Below, in pieces: positions 1 to 6,212 of a stretch of 38,613 nucleotides of DNA. The DNA lies in assembly GCF_007989105.1 (NCBI RefSeq), contig NZ_BJVK01000018.1, positions 1 to 38,613 on the forward strand, read 5' to 3'. The position numbers were made by a program, and so were the translations under genes. This DNA comes from Lentilactobacillus kefiri. Its GTDB lineage: Bacteria > Bacillota > Bacilli > Lactobacillales > Lactobacillaceae. A model generated the notes under the pieces. That model did not search any database. It was not told the DNA's origin and saw only the letters and a program-made list of their open reading frames with translations. How positions within the stretch are numbered: position 1 is the stretch's first letter; the number at the start of each line of letters is the position of its first letter.

Positions 1-3
1 TGA

Positions 4-1515
4 TTAAATTCGAACTCGGTATCCTCTTGTTGCTTGAACCGCAGCTTTCCAACCCCGATATAATTTCTGACGTCGGGAGTCTTCCATATTTGGTTTGAAA
101 GTTCGGCCAGGTTCCTGAAGGCTCTTGATTTCATCAATGTCTTTCCAAAAGCCGACTGCCAAGCCAGCCAAAATTGCCGCACCGAATGCCGTCGTATTTT
201 CATCGGCTGCCCGCTGAATCGGAATATTTAAAATATCAGCTTGGAATTGCATCAGATAACTGTTTCGTGAGGCACCACCATCGGCCATTAATTCTGGGAT
301 GTGAATATTGGTGTCTTTTTCCATTGTTTCAATGATGTCTTTGGTTCCATAAGCAATTGACTGCAAAGTAGCTTTGACAAAATCATCTTTAGTTGTTCCA
401 CGGGTCAGGCCAAAGACCGCTCCACGGACATCTTGTTCCCAGTATGGCGCACCTAAACCATTGAATGCCGGAACAACGTACACTTCATCGTCATCTTCGG
501 AATTCATGGCTGCCTGCCGTGATTCGGGAACGTTGTCGATTAACTGCAAACTGTCAGCCAACCAGGACAAGGCGGTCCCAGCCGCGAAGATCGATCCTTC
601 AAGGGCATAAGTGACTTTCCCGTCTAAATCGTACGCAATGGTGGTTAACAGGTTGTCATCCGAAATTTCCGGCTTGGATCCCGTGTTCATCATGATAAAT
701 GCACCATCACCGTAAGTGTTCTTAATCATGCCGGGTTCAAATGCCAACTGCCCAATCAAAGCGGCTGACTGGTCACCGGCGATCCCGGCGATTGGAACCT
801 CAATCCCATAGAACTGATAGTTCTTGGTTGTTCCATAAAGCTCACTGGAAGTCTTCACTTCCGGCAGCATTGACTTGGGGATGTTTAATAATTTCAAAAT
901 GTCATCATCCCACTGGAGAGTGTGAATATTAAACAGCATGGTACGACTGGCATTGGAAAAGTCGGTCACATGGTACTCCCCACCGGAAAGTTTCCAAACC
1001 AGCCAGGTGTCAACGGTTCCGAAAATTAATTTGCCCTTTTCGGCACGTTCTTGAGCACCGTCAACGTGGTCTAAAATCCAACGGACTTTGGTAGCTGAAA
1101 AGTATGAATCAATAATCAGCCCGGTCTTCTTGTGGATCATGCCGGAATACCCGTCATTCTTCAATTTACGGGCTAGACCAGCGGTTTGCTTTGACTGCCA
1201 GCCAATGGCATTATAAATCGGCTCACCGGTCTCTCTGTCCCATATAAGCGTTGTTTCACGTTGGTTAACAATCCCAATTCCCTCAATATCTTCGGGATGG
1301 ATTCCAGCATCAATGAATGCAGAAGAAATCACATTCAAAACGGATGTCCAAATTTCGTTGGGATCAGTTTCCACCCAATCGTTGTGGGGGCTAACCTGCT
1401 TAACAGGTTTCGACGCTTCAATAACTTTGCGGCCGTTGTGATCAAAAATCATTGCCCGGGTGGAAGTGGTACCTTGATCAATTGATAAAACATATTTTGG
1501 TGTATCTGTTAACAT
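4..1515 (-). CDS. glpK: Glycerol kinase
   Basis: Cytoplasmic FGGY-family kinase that makes glycerol-3-phosphate from glycerol and ATP; 503 aa, the usual GlpK length. Seen: DQGTTSTR phosphate loop at residues 13-20, [14 protein letters not shown] near 166-179, [11 protein letters not shown] after 245, NGLGAPYW further on. I start at the ATG at 1515 rather than six codons upstream because GGAGGG lies about 7 nt before it. The loop that in enterococcal and Bacillus GlpK reads YHF(Y/F)G, with the PTS-phosphorylated His (His232 in Enterococcus), reads YQFYG here: Gln234, codon CAG at 814-816. Activation by HPr/EI phosphorylation is therefore probably lost. A CcpA operator sits in the leader. No glpF, glpO or glpD lies inside the window, but the 3' side is cut by the window edge. 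Confidence 0.96.
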   Translation of the reverse strand: MLTDTPKYVLSIDQGTTSTRAMIFDHNGRKVIEASKPVKQVSPHNDWVETDPNEIWTSVLNVISSAFIDAGIHPEDIEGIGIVNQRETTLIWDRETGEPIYNAIGWQSKQTAGLARKLKNDGYSGMIHKKTGLIIDSYFSATKVRWILDHVDGAQERAEKGKLIFGTVDTWLVWKLSGGEYHVTDFSNASRTMLFNIHTLQWDDDILKLLNIPKSMLPEVKTSSELYGTTKNYQFYGIEVPIAGIAGDQSAALIGQLAFEPGMIKNTYGDGAFIMMNTGSKPEISDDNLLTTIAYDLDGKVTYALEGSIFAAGTALSWLADSLQLIDNVPESRQAAMNSEDDDEVYVVPAFNGLGAPYWEQDVRGAVFGLTRGTTKDDFVKATLQSIAYGTKDIIETMEKDTNIHIPELMADGGASRNSYLMQFQADILNIPIQRAADENTTAFGAAILAGLAVGFWKDIDEIKSLQEPGRTFKPNMEDSRRQKLYRGWKAAVQATRGYRVRI

Positions 1516-1534
1516 CAAATTCCCTCCGATCACT

Positions 1535-1549
1535 AGAAAGCGATTACAT
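1535..1549 (-). promoter_or_regulatory. CcpA catabolite-response element (cre) in the glpK leader
   Basis: Read on the minus strand it is ATGTAATCGCTTTCT, which fits the cre consensus WTGNAANCGNWNNCW at every defined position. It lies 20 nt upstream of the glpK start and about 35-45 nt downstream of the predicted transcription start, a roadblock position. Glycerol use would thus be repressed by preferred sugars through CcpA even though the enzyme itself seems to have lost its PTS phosphorylation site. Confidence 0.75.
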
Positions 1550-1588
1550 ATTCTCTGAAAAATTTTTAAGTAACTTTGATTTAGTTAT

Positions 1589-1617
1589 AGTATACAGCCT
1601 TTTTGACTATATGAAAA
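1589..1617 (-). promoter_or_regulatory. Predicted glpK promoter
   Basis: Minus strand: -35 TTTTCA (1612-1617), 17-bp spacer, -10 TATACT (1589-1594). The -35 overlaps the U-run of the terminator of the neighbouring minus-strand gene, so the two units are packed back to back. Confidence 0.6.
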
Positions 1618-1647
1618 AAGCACATTATGAACTATACCATAACGTGC
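1614..1647 (-). terminator. Rho-independent terminator of the 79-aa gene
   Basis: Ten-base stem GCACGTTATG / CATAATGTGC on the minus strand (one A/C mismatch) with an 8-nt loop, followed by six U. It lies downstream of the gene at 1706-1945 and directly before glpK. Confidence 0.7.
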
Positions 1648-1705
1648 ATCGCAATTCAAATTGCCTGTTCAATAACTTCTGTGAAGTAATATTCAACTAG
1701 ACCAA

Positions 1706-1945
1706 TTATCGTTTTACTTGAACATGAATATCGTCGCCGTTGTCATTGAGCTCTTCGTCGTAACTAAAGTTGGCGTCAGTGAAGTAATGCTTGATTTCCT
1801 TGTTGACGTTCTCGAGTGGACGGTGATCCCCATCCTGACGGTTAATCACGATTTCGTATTCCTTCTTGTCATCGTCGGTGTTTACAAAACTATAAATAAC
1901 ATCAACAGTATTTAAAATTTCTTGAATCAATTGACGTTCAGTCAT
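1706..1945 (-). CDS. Small acidic protein of unknown function (79 aa)
   Basis: Not recognised. The start is the ATG at 1945 (MTERQLIQEI), preceded by GAAAGGGG at about 6-7 nt; the reading frame extends 21 codons further upstream but without an SD. The product is soluble, rich in Asp, Glu and Asn (VNTDDDKKEYEIV, EELNDNGDD), with a predicted N-terminal helix then alternating strands. No signal peptide or membrane segment. It is monocistronic: its own terminator follows at 1614-1647, and the divergent 68-aa gene lies upstream. Coding potential is supported by SD, terminator and isolated position, not by homology. Confidence 0.7.
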   Translation of the reverse strand: MTERQLIQEILNTVDVIYSFVNTDDDKKEYEIVINRQDGDHRPLENVNKEIKHYFTDANFSYDEELNDNGDDIHVQVKR

Positions 1946-2044
1946 TTTAATACCCCTTTCACTTAACCTATATATCCACTTTAGCGCTAAATGCAAAAAA
2001 ATGCTCATAAATTATTCTTAAGGTTGCGCTTGTGAGAAAAATTG

Positions 2045-2074
2045 TTTACATTAAGCAGATTTGTGAACTATAAT
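2045..2074 (+). promoter_or_regulatory. Strong sigma-A-type promoter for the 68-aa gene
   Basis: -35 TTTACA (2045-2050), 18-bp spacer, consensus -10 TATAAT (2069-2074), followed by an SD and an ATG 24 nt downstream of the -10. Confidence 0.75.
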
Positions 2075-2097
2075 TAATTTTATCATAAGAGGTGACA

Positions 2098-2304
2098 ATG
2101 GTGACTATTGCAACGAAAGAAATTTCAAATGAATTGATGACCGCATACAAAAATCACAAGCTCGTACTGCTTGAAACCGTTGACGGCACGCTGACTGGCA
2201 GTGTTGCTGCAGTCAATGACGATGAGGCCTTCATCGAACGGCCAGCCAAAGGTGTTATGGTCATCAAGTTGGGGAATATCAAAAAAGTAACCCTATTAAA
2301 GTAG
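2098..2304 (+). CDS. Small protein with an Sm/SH3-like strand pattern (68 aa)
   Basis: Not assigned to a family. The start is the ATG at 2098 with AAGAGG five nt upstream; a GTG two codons earlier overlaps the SD. The product has a short N-terminal helix (KEISNELMTAYKNH), then what reads as five short strands: LVLLETV, GTLTGSVAAV, AFIERP, VMVIKL, IKKVTLL. The G-x-LTG-SVAAVNDDEAFIE block followed by VIKLGNIKKV resembles the Sm1/Sm2 layout of Sm-like proteins, including Hfq, but other small SH3-like barrels look the same. A consensus promoter precedes it and a terminator follows, so it should be well expressed as a single gene. The RNA-binding idea is inference only. Confidence 0.75.
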   Translation: MVTIATKEISNELMTAYKNHKLVLLETVDGTLTGSVAAVNDDEAFIERPAKGVMVIKLGNIKKVTLLK

Positions 2305-2334
2305 TCTACATAGACGAATAGGTATTTTGTGAGG

Positions 2335-2365
2335 CGCTTCGTGGATTTCTGCGGGGCGTTTTTTT
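2335..2365 (+). terminator. Terminator of the 68-aa gene
   Basis: Stem CGCTTCGTGG / CTGCGGGGCG (ten pairs, several G-U) with a 4-nt loop and a run of seven T at 2359-2365. Confidence 0.75.
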
Positions 2366-2392
2366 GTGTGGGATGGAACACGCCAGTACTGC

Positions 2393-2531
2393 AGCACTTA
2401 TTTTATCTTGTGCTCCCTTCTGCTTTTTCCAGTGGACGACGGCCCTGGACCCACTGCTGCACAAGAAAAAGAGTTCGTTAAATCATCTTTGGGATATAGC
2501 ACTTATTTTATTTTCTGCTCCCTTCTGCTTT
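2393..2531. repeat. Diverged tandem duplication of a palindrome-associated unit
   Basis: A 34-nt block beginning AGCACTTATTTTAT and ending TGCTCCCTTCTGCTTT occurs at 2393-2426 and again at 2498-2531, 105 bp apart, differing at a few positions. After each copy come CGACG, a CCC-GG core, then ACTG and CAAGAAAAA, so the whole unit is duplicated and the second copy runs into the palindrome at 2538-2656. The first copy has its own hairpin (TCTTGTGC near 2408 with GCACAAGA near 2459). No coding capacity is evident in this 350-base gap. Confidence 0.7.
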
Positions 2532-2537
2532 CGAAAT

Positions 2538-2656
2538 ACGCTCCGACGACCCAGGGCCCTACTGTACAAGAAAAAACGGACAACGATGAACAGGTTCGTT
2601 CATCATTGTCCGTTTTCCCTTGTACTCCGGGCCCTAACCGGGTCTCGTCGCGCTCT
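2538..2656. repeat. Long palindromic intergenic element (copy A)
   Basis: Nested inverted repeats: CGACGA/TCGTCG, ACCC/GGGT, GGGCCC/GGGCCC, GTACAAG/CTTGTAC, and a core ACGGACAAcGATGAAC / GTTCATCATTGTCCGT flanked by A- and T-runs. The core works as a bidirectional terminator, here between the 68-aa gene (plus) and the 206-aa gene (minus), whose stop codon it overlaps. The outer ends ACGCTCCGACG and CGTCGCGCTCT match those of copies B and C. Confidence 0.8.
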
Positions 2657-3275
2657 ACTTGTTTTTCTCATACATCACATTTTCAAAACGTTTGCGTAAT
2701 TTTTCCGTTAATAAAATAATGTTTTTAGGTGGTCGGTTGACGCTGAAATCGAAGCAGAATCTCAGTGGGACTCCCATATTATAATCTTCTTCATATGCCG
2801 CAATTTTTTCCGGATCAGCATCCAGCTTATAGCCCATCAGTACTTGCATGCCTAGGCGCTTATGTTGATCCCAATTATTCATGTCTCGATGGCTGCTTAA
2901 CAATGTTCCGATCTTAATGCCATCCAACGCTCTGATTAGCGTCTTGGCATTGCTCACCTTATGCTGAGCGCTCAGGAAGACAAAGTATCGACGCATCACT
3001 GGAATGACTGACGTGAAAAAAACATTTGTTGCCGCGATTTTTGCAGGAAATAAATTTAAAATAACTTCTTTGACAGATTTTGCAGAATATTGCCGTGGAC
3101 CTCGTAATTGATACTTATAGGCTAACCCAACAAATGCTTGGGTAATGTAGCCGGCAGCTGCTCTTTCCGGTTTTGTTAACTTTCGAAATGAGCGGGTTGT
3201 TTGAAATCGTCGAAACCACAGACGATTATTTTCGAAATGTTTTTCAGCTTCTACTTCCGAATATTTTTGTTCCAC
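2655..3275 (-). CDS. Conserved-looking protein of unknown function (206 aa)
   Basis: I do not recognise the family. The start is GTG at 3275, with GGAGG seven nt upstream. The product is basic and soluble, without signal peptide or membrane segment. The N-terminal 50 residues are helical and charged (FENNRLWFRRFQTTRSFRKL), a middle hydrophobic stretch reads NVFFTSVIPVMRRYFVFLSA, and the C-terminus has FCFDFSVNRPPKN and ends in a charged helix. It stands alone, separated from the divergent YczE-like gene by 150 bp, and its 3' end runs into palindromic element A, which should terminate it. Confidence 0.75.
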   Translation of the reverse strand: MEQKYSEVEAEKHFENNRLWFRRFQTTRSFRKLTKPERAAAGYITQAFVGLAYKYQLRGPRQYSAKSVKEVILNLFPAKIAATNVFFTSVIPVMRRYFVFLSAQHKVSNAKTLIRALDGIKIGTLLSSHRDMNNWDQHKRLGMQVLMGYKLDADPEKIAAYEEDYNMGVPLRFCFDFSVNRPPKNIILLTEKLRKRFENVMYEKNK

Positions 3276-3425
3276 AAGACCGCCTCCTCTAATTTGAATA
3301 TTAACACGAATTGCGGAAGAACAGTACCAATTTGACCTGTCACGCCCTTACCTATATGTGTTCAAACCAAAGCAAATATTATACAATGAAGTTCATCGGA
3401 ATTTTAAGGAGAATTTGAAGACATC

Positions 3426-4082
3426 ATGGCTAAAATGAAAGATTTCAAACAGCGCCTGTACTATTTGGGCCTGTCAATCATTATCAATTCAGCTGGAAAC
3501 GCCCTGGCAATTTCATCAAATCTGGGAAGTGCCGTTTGGACCGGTTCTGCGGTTAATTTATCCAAATGGGTTCACATCCCCCTGGGCACCACGCTGTTTC
3601 TCTATGGAATCATCGTCACTCTGGCAAATCAGCTTCTGCTGGGATCGTTTGACCGGCGGCGATTCTTCTCAAACCTGCTCTATACCGTCCCATTCAGTTA
3701 CCTGGTTGCCTTCTTTACGTTGATCTTTAACTCGCTTGGCGTCCCCGCAATGGACTTCTATATTCGACTAATCTTGGATATTATTGGTCTCTACTGTGTC
3801 GCAATGGCGGTTTCCATGTACGCCCGAGCCAATTTGATTATGCATCCCAACGACGACTTGGCCTACATCATCCGGTTCAAATACATTCACGGCAGTGCGG
3901 TGCTGTCTCAGTGGCTAAGCTACATTCCGCCAGTCATCATTATCACTGCTTCATATATTTTTACCGGCAAGCTGTACGCAATTGGTTTCGGAACCGTATT
4001 TGCATTAACCTTCCAAGGATCGATGATGAAATGGTCCGATACCCACGCCTTTCCTAAGCTCAAGCACCATGTCGATCTTTAA
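3426..4082 (+). CDS. YczE/YitT-type integral membrane protein
   Basis: Multi-pass membrane protein of 218 aa with five to six hydrophobic segments (about residues 10-30, 52-75, 85-105, 112-135, 158-180, 185-203). The N-terminal pattern SAGNALAISSNLGSAVWTG matches YczE-family proteins, where a glycine-rich LG(S/T)APWD-like motif follows TM1. The function of the family is not settled. SD AAGGAG lies 14 nt from the ATG, unusually far; a GAAG five nt upstream may serve instead. The last 23 bases overlap the 3' end of the convergent esterase gene, so the transcripts are complementary there. Confidence 0.82.
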   Translation: MAKMKDFKQRLYYLGLSIIINSAGNALAISSNLGSAVWTGSAVNLSKWVHIPLGTTLFLYGIIVTLANQLLLGSFDRRRFFSNLLYTVPFSYLVAFFTLIFNSLGVPAMDFYIRLILDIIGLYCVAMAVSMYARANLIMHPNDDLAYIIRFKYIHGSAVLSQWLSYIPPVIIITASYIFTGKLYAIGFGTVFALTFQGSMMKWSDTHAFPKLKHHVDL

Positions 4083-4917
4083 CAAATTCAGCAATTTGCT
4101 TAAAGGTCTTTTTTGTTTCCAAGAGTTTAAACCACAACGTGTAGTCATGCCAGACGTCTTTAAATTCAGTCACCAGTGGATTTGTGTTTGCTGCATCAGT
4201 CAATGCCTGCACGAATCGACGATTGGATGGTACCAGCATTTCATTCGCCCCAAAGAAAATTTGGATGTCTCCCAAATCCTGTAATTGAGAAGAATCACTA
4301 AAATCAACCCACGTTTCTGGTGATGTGCCGCTTTCGAACCAGCCACCGATTTTTTGGAGAGTCGGTAAATCCAGAAGCACGTCTTCTTGAGACCGCTTTT
4401 CAATTTCCGGATCAGTGAGCTTCATGTCCAACCATGGTGAAATTAGGCTGGTTCCCGCTACTTTTCCGGGATTGTTTACCAGCAGCTGCAAGGCCAACTT
4501 TGCCCCGGCAGAATCGGCAACAACGAAAGTCGGCAGGTCAGAATCAGTGGCAATTTCAAAAGCCTCCTGAGAGAATGCCAGCAATTCATCCGCATGATGA
4601 TTCGGCAGCAGTGGGAAATCCGCCACCTCAATTCGGCTGTTTGACTCGACCGCAATCTTGGTGATCATTTCCAGCTGGTCTTCATTCATTGGTACCGTGA
4701 AGGCGCCACCATGAAAATACAAAATCTGACTGGTAGGATTCGAAATTGGTTCGAATGTCACCAATTGACCATTTTTAACCGGATAAATTTTGTATTTATC
4801 CTGATTTTGACGAAAAATATTGATCTTCTGATTGGGTTTTAAAAAGCTGTGAGCAACGTTTTTCTTGTAATCTTCGGTTCGAAATTTCTTGAGTAACCGC
4901 TTAGCCATAAAGCTCAT
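4060..4917 (-). CDS. Alpha/beta hydrolase, HSL-type esterase/lipase
   Basis: Likely cytoplasmic carboxylesterase of 285 aa. Seen: HGG oxyanion motif at residues 69-71 (YFHGGAFTV), nucleophile elbow ADSAG at 134-138 with Ser136 (families usually have GDSAG), and His257 in WHDYTLW. The acid position, usually Asp in a G-x-x-D-x-L motif, reads GANEML with Glu226. If that is the triad acid, it is a Ser-Glu-His variant. SD GGAG lies 8 nt before the ATG at 4917. Convergent with the YczE-like gene and overlapping it by 23 bp. Substrate unknown. Confidence 0.85.
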   Translation of the reverse strand: MSFMAKRLLKKFRTEDYKKNVAHSFLKPNQKINIFRQNQDKYKIYPVKNGQLVTFEPISNPTSQILYFHGGAFTVPMNEDQLEMITKIAVESNSRIEVADFPLLPNHHADELLAFSQEAFEIATDSDLPTFVVADSAGAKLALQLLVNNPGKVAGTSLISPWLDMKLTDPEIEKRSQEDVLLDLPTLQKIGGWFESGTSPETWVDFSDSSQLQDLGDIQIFFGANEMLVPSNRRFVQALTDAANTNPLVTEFKDVWHDYTLWFKLLETKKTFKQIAEFVKDRHGA

Positions 4918-4994
4918 AGTCGTTTCTCCTTTTTCATATAATAACTATCATAAATGATTTTTTAAAGCAAATTTATCTGATAAATTTCAAAAAG

Positions 4995-5048
4995 TTCACA
5001 AAATCTTCACAATTTGTTCAACCTTTGGTCATATTCATTCTATATAGT
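4995..5048 (+). promoter_or_regulatory. Response-regulator-type promoter of small RNA 1
   Basis: Half-sites TTCACA (4995), TTCACA (5006), TTCAAC (5017) and GTCATA (5028) are spaced exactly 11 bp. The -10 TATAGT is at 5043-5048, 26 bp after the start of the third half-site. The -35 position (about 5020-5025, AACCTT) has no match to TTGACA, as expected of a promoter that needs an activator. The TTCACA-N5-TTCACA form is that of OmpR/PhoB-family binding sites. Confidence 0.75.
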
Positions 5049-5054
5049 AAGTAT

Positions 5055-5190
5055 ATAAACATAAAGTGATACGTCATTTTATGTAGTAATAAATTAAATC
5101 CCCCTTTAATTTATTACTTTTGTATTCATATTCTTCCCCTAAGAATATAGGTAACTTGAGATAAGACATCCCCGTGTCTTATCTTTTTTG
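5055..5190 (+). ncRNA. Predicted small RNA 1 of a three-gene cluster (about 135 nt)
   Basis: Start predicted seven nt after the -10. Hairpins in order: CATAAAGTGA/TCATTTTATG (5060-5083); a 14-bp AU-rich stem at 5085-5098/5105-5118 with loop UCCCCC; ATATTCTT/AAGAATAT (5128-5148) with loop CCCCU; terminator GATAAGACA/TGTCTTATC (5160-5183) with loop UCCCCG, then six U. Three C-runs (5100-5104, 5136-5139, 5170-5173) are all in loops. No open frame of useful length. The C-run loops suggest pairing to G-rich ribosome binding sites. Expression is inferred, not shown. Confidence 0.75.
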
Positions 5191-5226
5191 TTCCTTATTT
5201 TGTATCACTCCAACAAATTTTGGAAA

Positions 5227-5280
5227 GTCACAAAATCTTCACAATTTATTCACACTTTAGTTAAACATTTGGGGTATCAT
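5227..5280 (+). promoter_or_regulatory. Response-regulator-type promoter of small RNA 2
   Basis: Half-sites GTCACA (5227), TTCACA (5238), TTCACA (5249) and GTTAAA (5260), again in exact 11-bp phase. The -10 TATCAT at 5275-5280 is 26 bp after the third half-site. There is no recognisable -35 hexamer. Confidence 0.75.
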
Positions 5281-5286
5281 TATTTT

Positions 5287-5426
5287 CGAATAGAAAATTC
5301 GATTTGCTATTCACCTCATATTTGTCAGAAATGATAAAATCAATTTTGATTTACCTTATCTCCCCCTCAAAAAAAGATTAAGGTAGTAAAAGCAAGGTAG
5401 TCCCCCTACCTTGCTTTTATTTTCCT
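5287..5426 (+). ncRNA. Predicted small RNA 2 of the cluster (about 138 nt)
   Basis: Alternative 5' hairpins TCGAAT/ATTCGA (5286-5302) or GAATAG/CTATTC. An imperfect hairpin built on GATAA/TTATC (5333-5360) overlaps the next one. A stem at 5352-5360/5376-5385 (one bulge) has a 15-nt loop containing CCCCC (5362-5366). Terminator AAAAGCAAGGTAG/CTACCTTGCTTTT (5388-5418) has loop UCCCC and a U-rich tail. Same promoter type and C-run display as its neighbours, but the stems differ in sequence, so copies have diverged while keeping loops. Confidence 0.72.
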
Positions 5427-5473
5427 CTTTGAGATATCGTTCAATCAAATTGTAGAACAATCTACCGAGTTAA

Positions 5474-5587
5474 AACGTGTTCCGACGATCCAGATGCTAA
5501 CTTCTAAGGCCACCTTGTTCAAAACCAAGTTCAGGTTTTAAACAAGCCGACCTTAGAAACCGCATCTCCCAGATCTCGTCACACTCT
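5474..5587. repeat. Long palindromic intergenic element (copy B)
   Basis: Ends AACGTGTTCCGACG and CTCGTCACACTCT match copy C at 20638-20758. Nested pairs: GACGA/TCGTC, GATGC/GCATC, TTCTAAGG/CCTTAGAA, CTTGTT/AACAAG, AAAACC/GGTTTT. It separates small RNA 2 from the promoter of small RNA 3. It lacks the A/T-flanked core that makes copies A and C look like terminators. Confidence 0.75.
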
Positions 5588-5594
5588 CCAAAAG

Positions 5595-5648
5595 TTCACA
5601 AAATCTTCAAAGTTTCGTCTAAGTTTAGTTAAATTTGTCCTGTATATT
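5595..5648 (+). promoter_or_regulatory. Response-regulator-type promoter of small RNA 3
   Basis: Half-sites TTCACA (5595), TTCAAA (5606), GTCTAA (5617) and GTTAAA (5628) in 11-bp phase. The -10 TATATT at 5643-5648 lies 26 bp after the third half-site, as in the other two promoters. The third half-site is the most diverged. Confidence 0.72.
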
Positions 5649-5654
5649 TAAATC

Positions 5655-5811
5655 ATGAGCAAGAGATAAACGTGATTTATTTCTACTCACCCCCAATAAC
5701 TTTTGGGCGGTAAATTGATCCCCCCATTGATTTACTGTCCGTACATCATATTCATATTCCCCTCAGAATATTGAACTAAAAGACCTGACTCCCCCGTCGG
5801 GTCTTTTTTTC
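5655..5811 (+). ncRNA. Predicted small RNA 3 of the cluster (about 155 nt)
   Basis: The longest member, with four C-runs: 5690-5694, 5720-5725 (six C), 5759-5762, 5791-5795. Structures: AUAAA/UUUAU (5666-5680); CCCAA/TTGGG (5692-5707), which would partly hide the first C-run; GTAAAT/ATTTAC (about 5710-5735) with the six-C run in the loop; TATTC/GAATA (5755-5770) extended by TTCA/TGAA; terminator AAAAGACCTGAC/GTCGGGTCTTTT (5778-5807) with loop UCCCCC and seven T. No SD-led open frame inside. Confidence 0.73.
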
Positions 5812-5876
5812 TATGCTTAACGATTTGTCGATTGGCGTATAATTAATGAATAAGCCATTCGAAAGGAAGCCAACCA

Positions 5877-6146
5877 ATGCCGAAGTACAAGCCCAAGTAT
5901 CAATCCAGATTTAAAAAGCATTATCAAAATATGATCCGAGCCAACCGGTACTCCAAAGCCGACTTTCAAGAAGTTGAAGAACAAATATTAAGCGGTCAGC
6001 CGGTTGCTGAAAAGTATGACGATCACGTGATTAAAAGCCATAAGCCACGGCGGGCACTGTTTGTTAAAGGCAGTTGGCTGTTAATCTATGAAATTGTCGG
6101 CGATACGGTCAAGTTCTTAGATACTGGAAGGCATGGCGAAATCTGA
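5877..6146 (+). CDS. Orphan YafQ/RelE-like toxin family protein
   Basis: 89 aa, the length of YafQ-type mRNA interferases, which cleave mRNA on the ribosome. The family signature is visible: KYDDH near residues 46-50, GSWLLIYEI in the centre and TGRHGEI at the C-terminus. In YafQ the block before WLL carries catalytic His and Asp; here it reads ALFVKGSWLL, so both are missing, while the DH and terminal His remain. No antitoxin gene precedes it; the small-RNA cluster ends 66 bp upstream. SD AAAGGAA is about 8 nt from the ATG and a consensus -10 TATAAT is at 5838-5843. It may be a decayed or repurposed toxin. Confidence 0.82.
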   Translation: MPKYKPKYQSRFKKHYQNMIRANRYSKADFQEVEEQILSGQPVAEKYDDHVIKSHKPRRALFVKGSWLLIYEIVGDTVKFLDTGRHGEI

Positions 6147-6156
6147 TAACCCAAAA

Positions 6157-6197
6157 GCCAGCTGAAACTGATGATTATCAGTCTACAGCTGGTTTTT
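6157..6197. terminator. Bidirectional terminator between toxin and secreted-protein genes
   Basis: Stem CCAGCTG/CAGCTGG (6158-6192) plus inner ACTGAT/ATCAGT and loop GATT, with five T on the plus side and four T after the stem on the minus side. It serves the two convergent genes ending at 6146 and 6213. Confidence 0.75.
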
Positions 6198-6212
6198 GTA
6201 AATGGAAAATGA

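Noticed and set aside
2364-2719. Two overlapping plus-strand frames of 111-117 codons
   Set aside because: They run through the tandem and palindromic repeats, lack SD sequences, and encode low-complexity, Cys-rich peptides. They are by-products of the repeats.
5055-5811. Small-RNA cluster as a CRISPR array or as riboswitches
   Set aside because: Units are not identical repeats with spacers of fixed length, each has its own promoter and terminator, and no coding gene follows RNA1 or RNA2.
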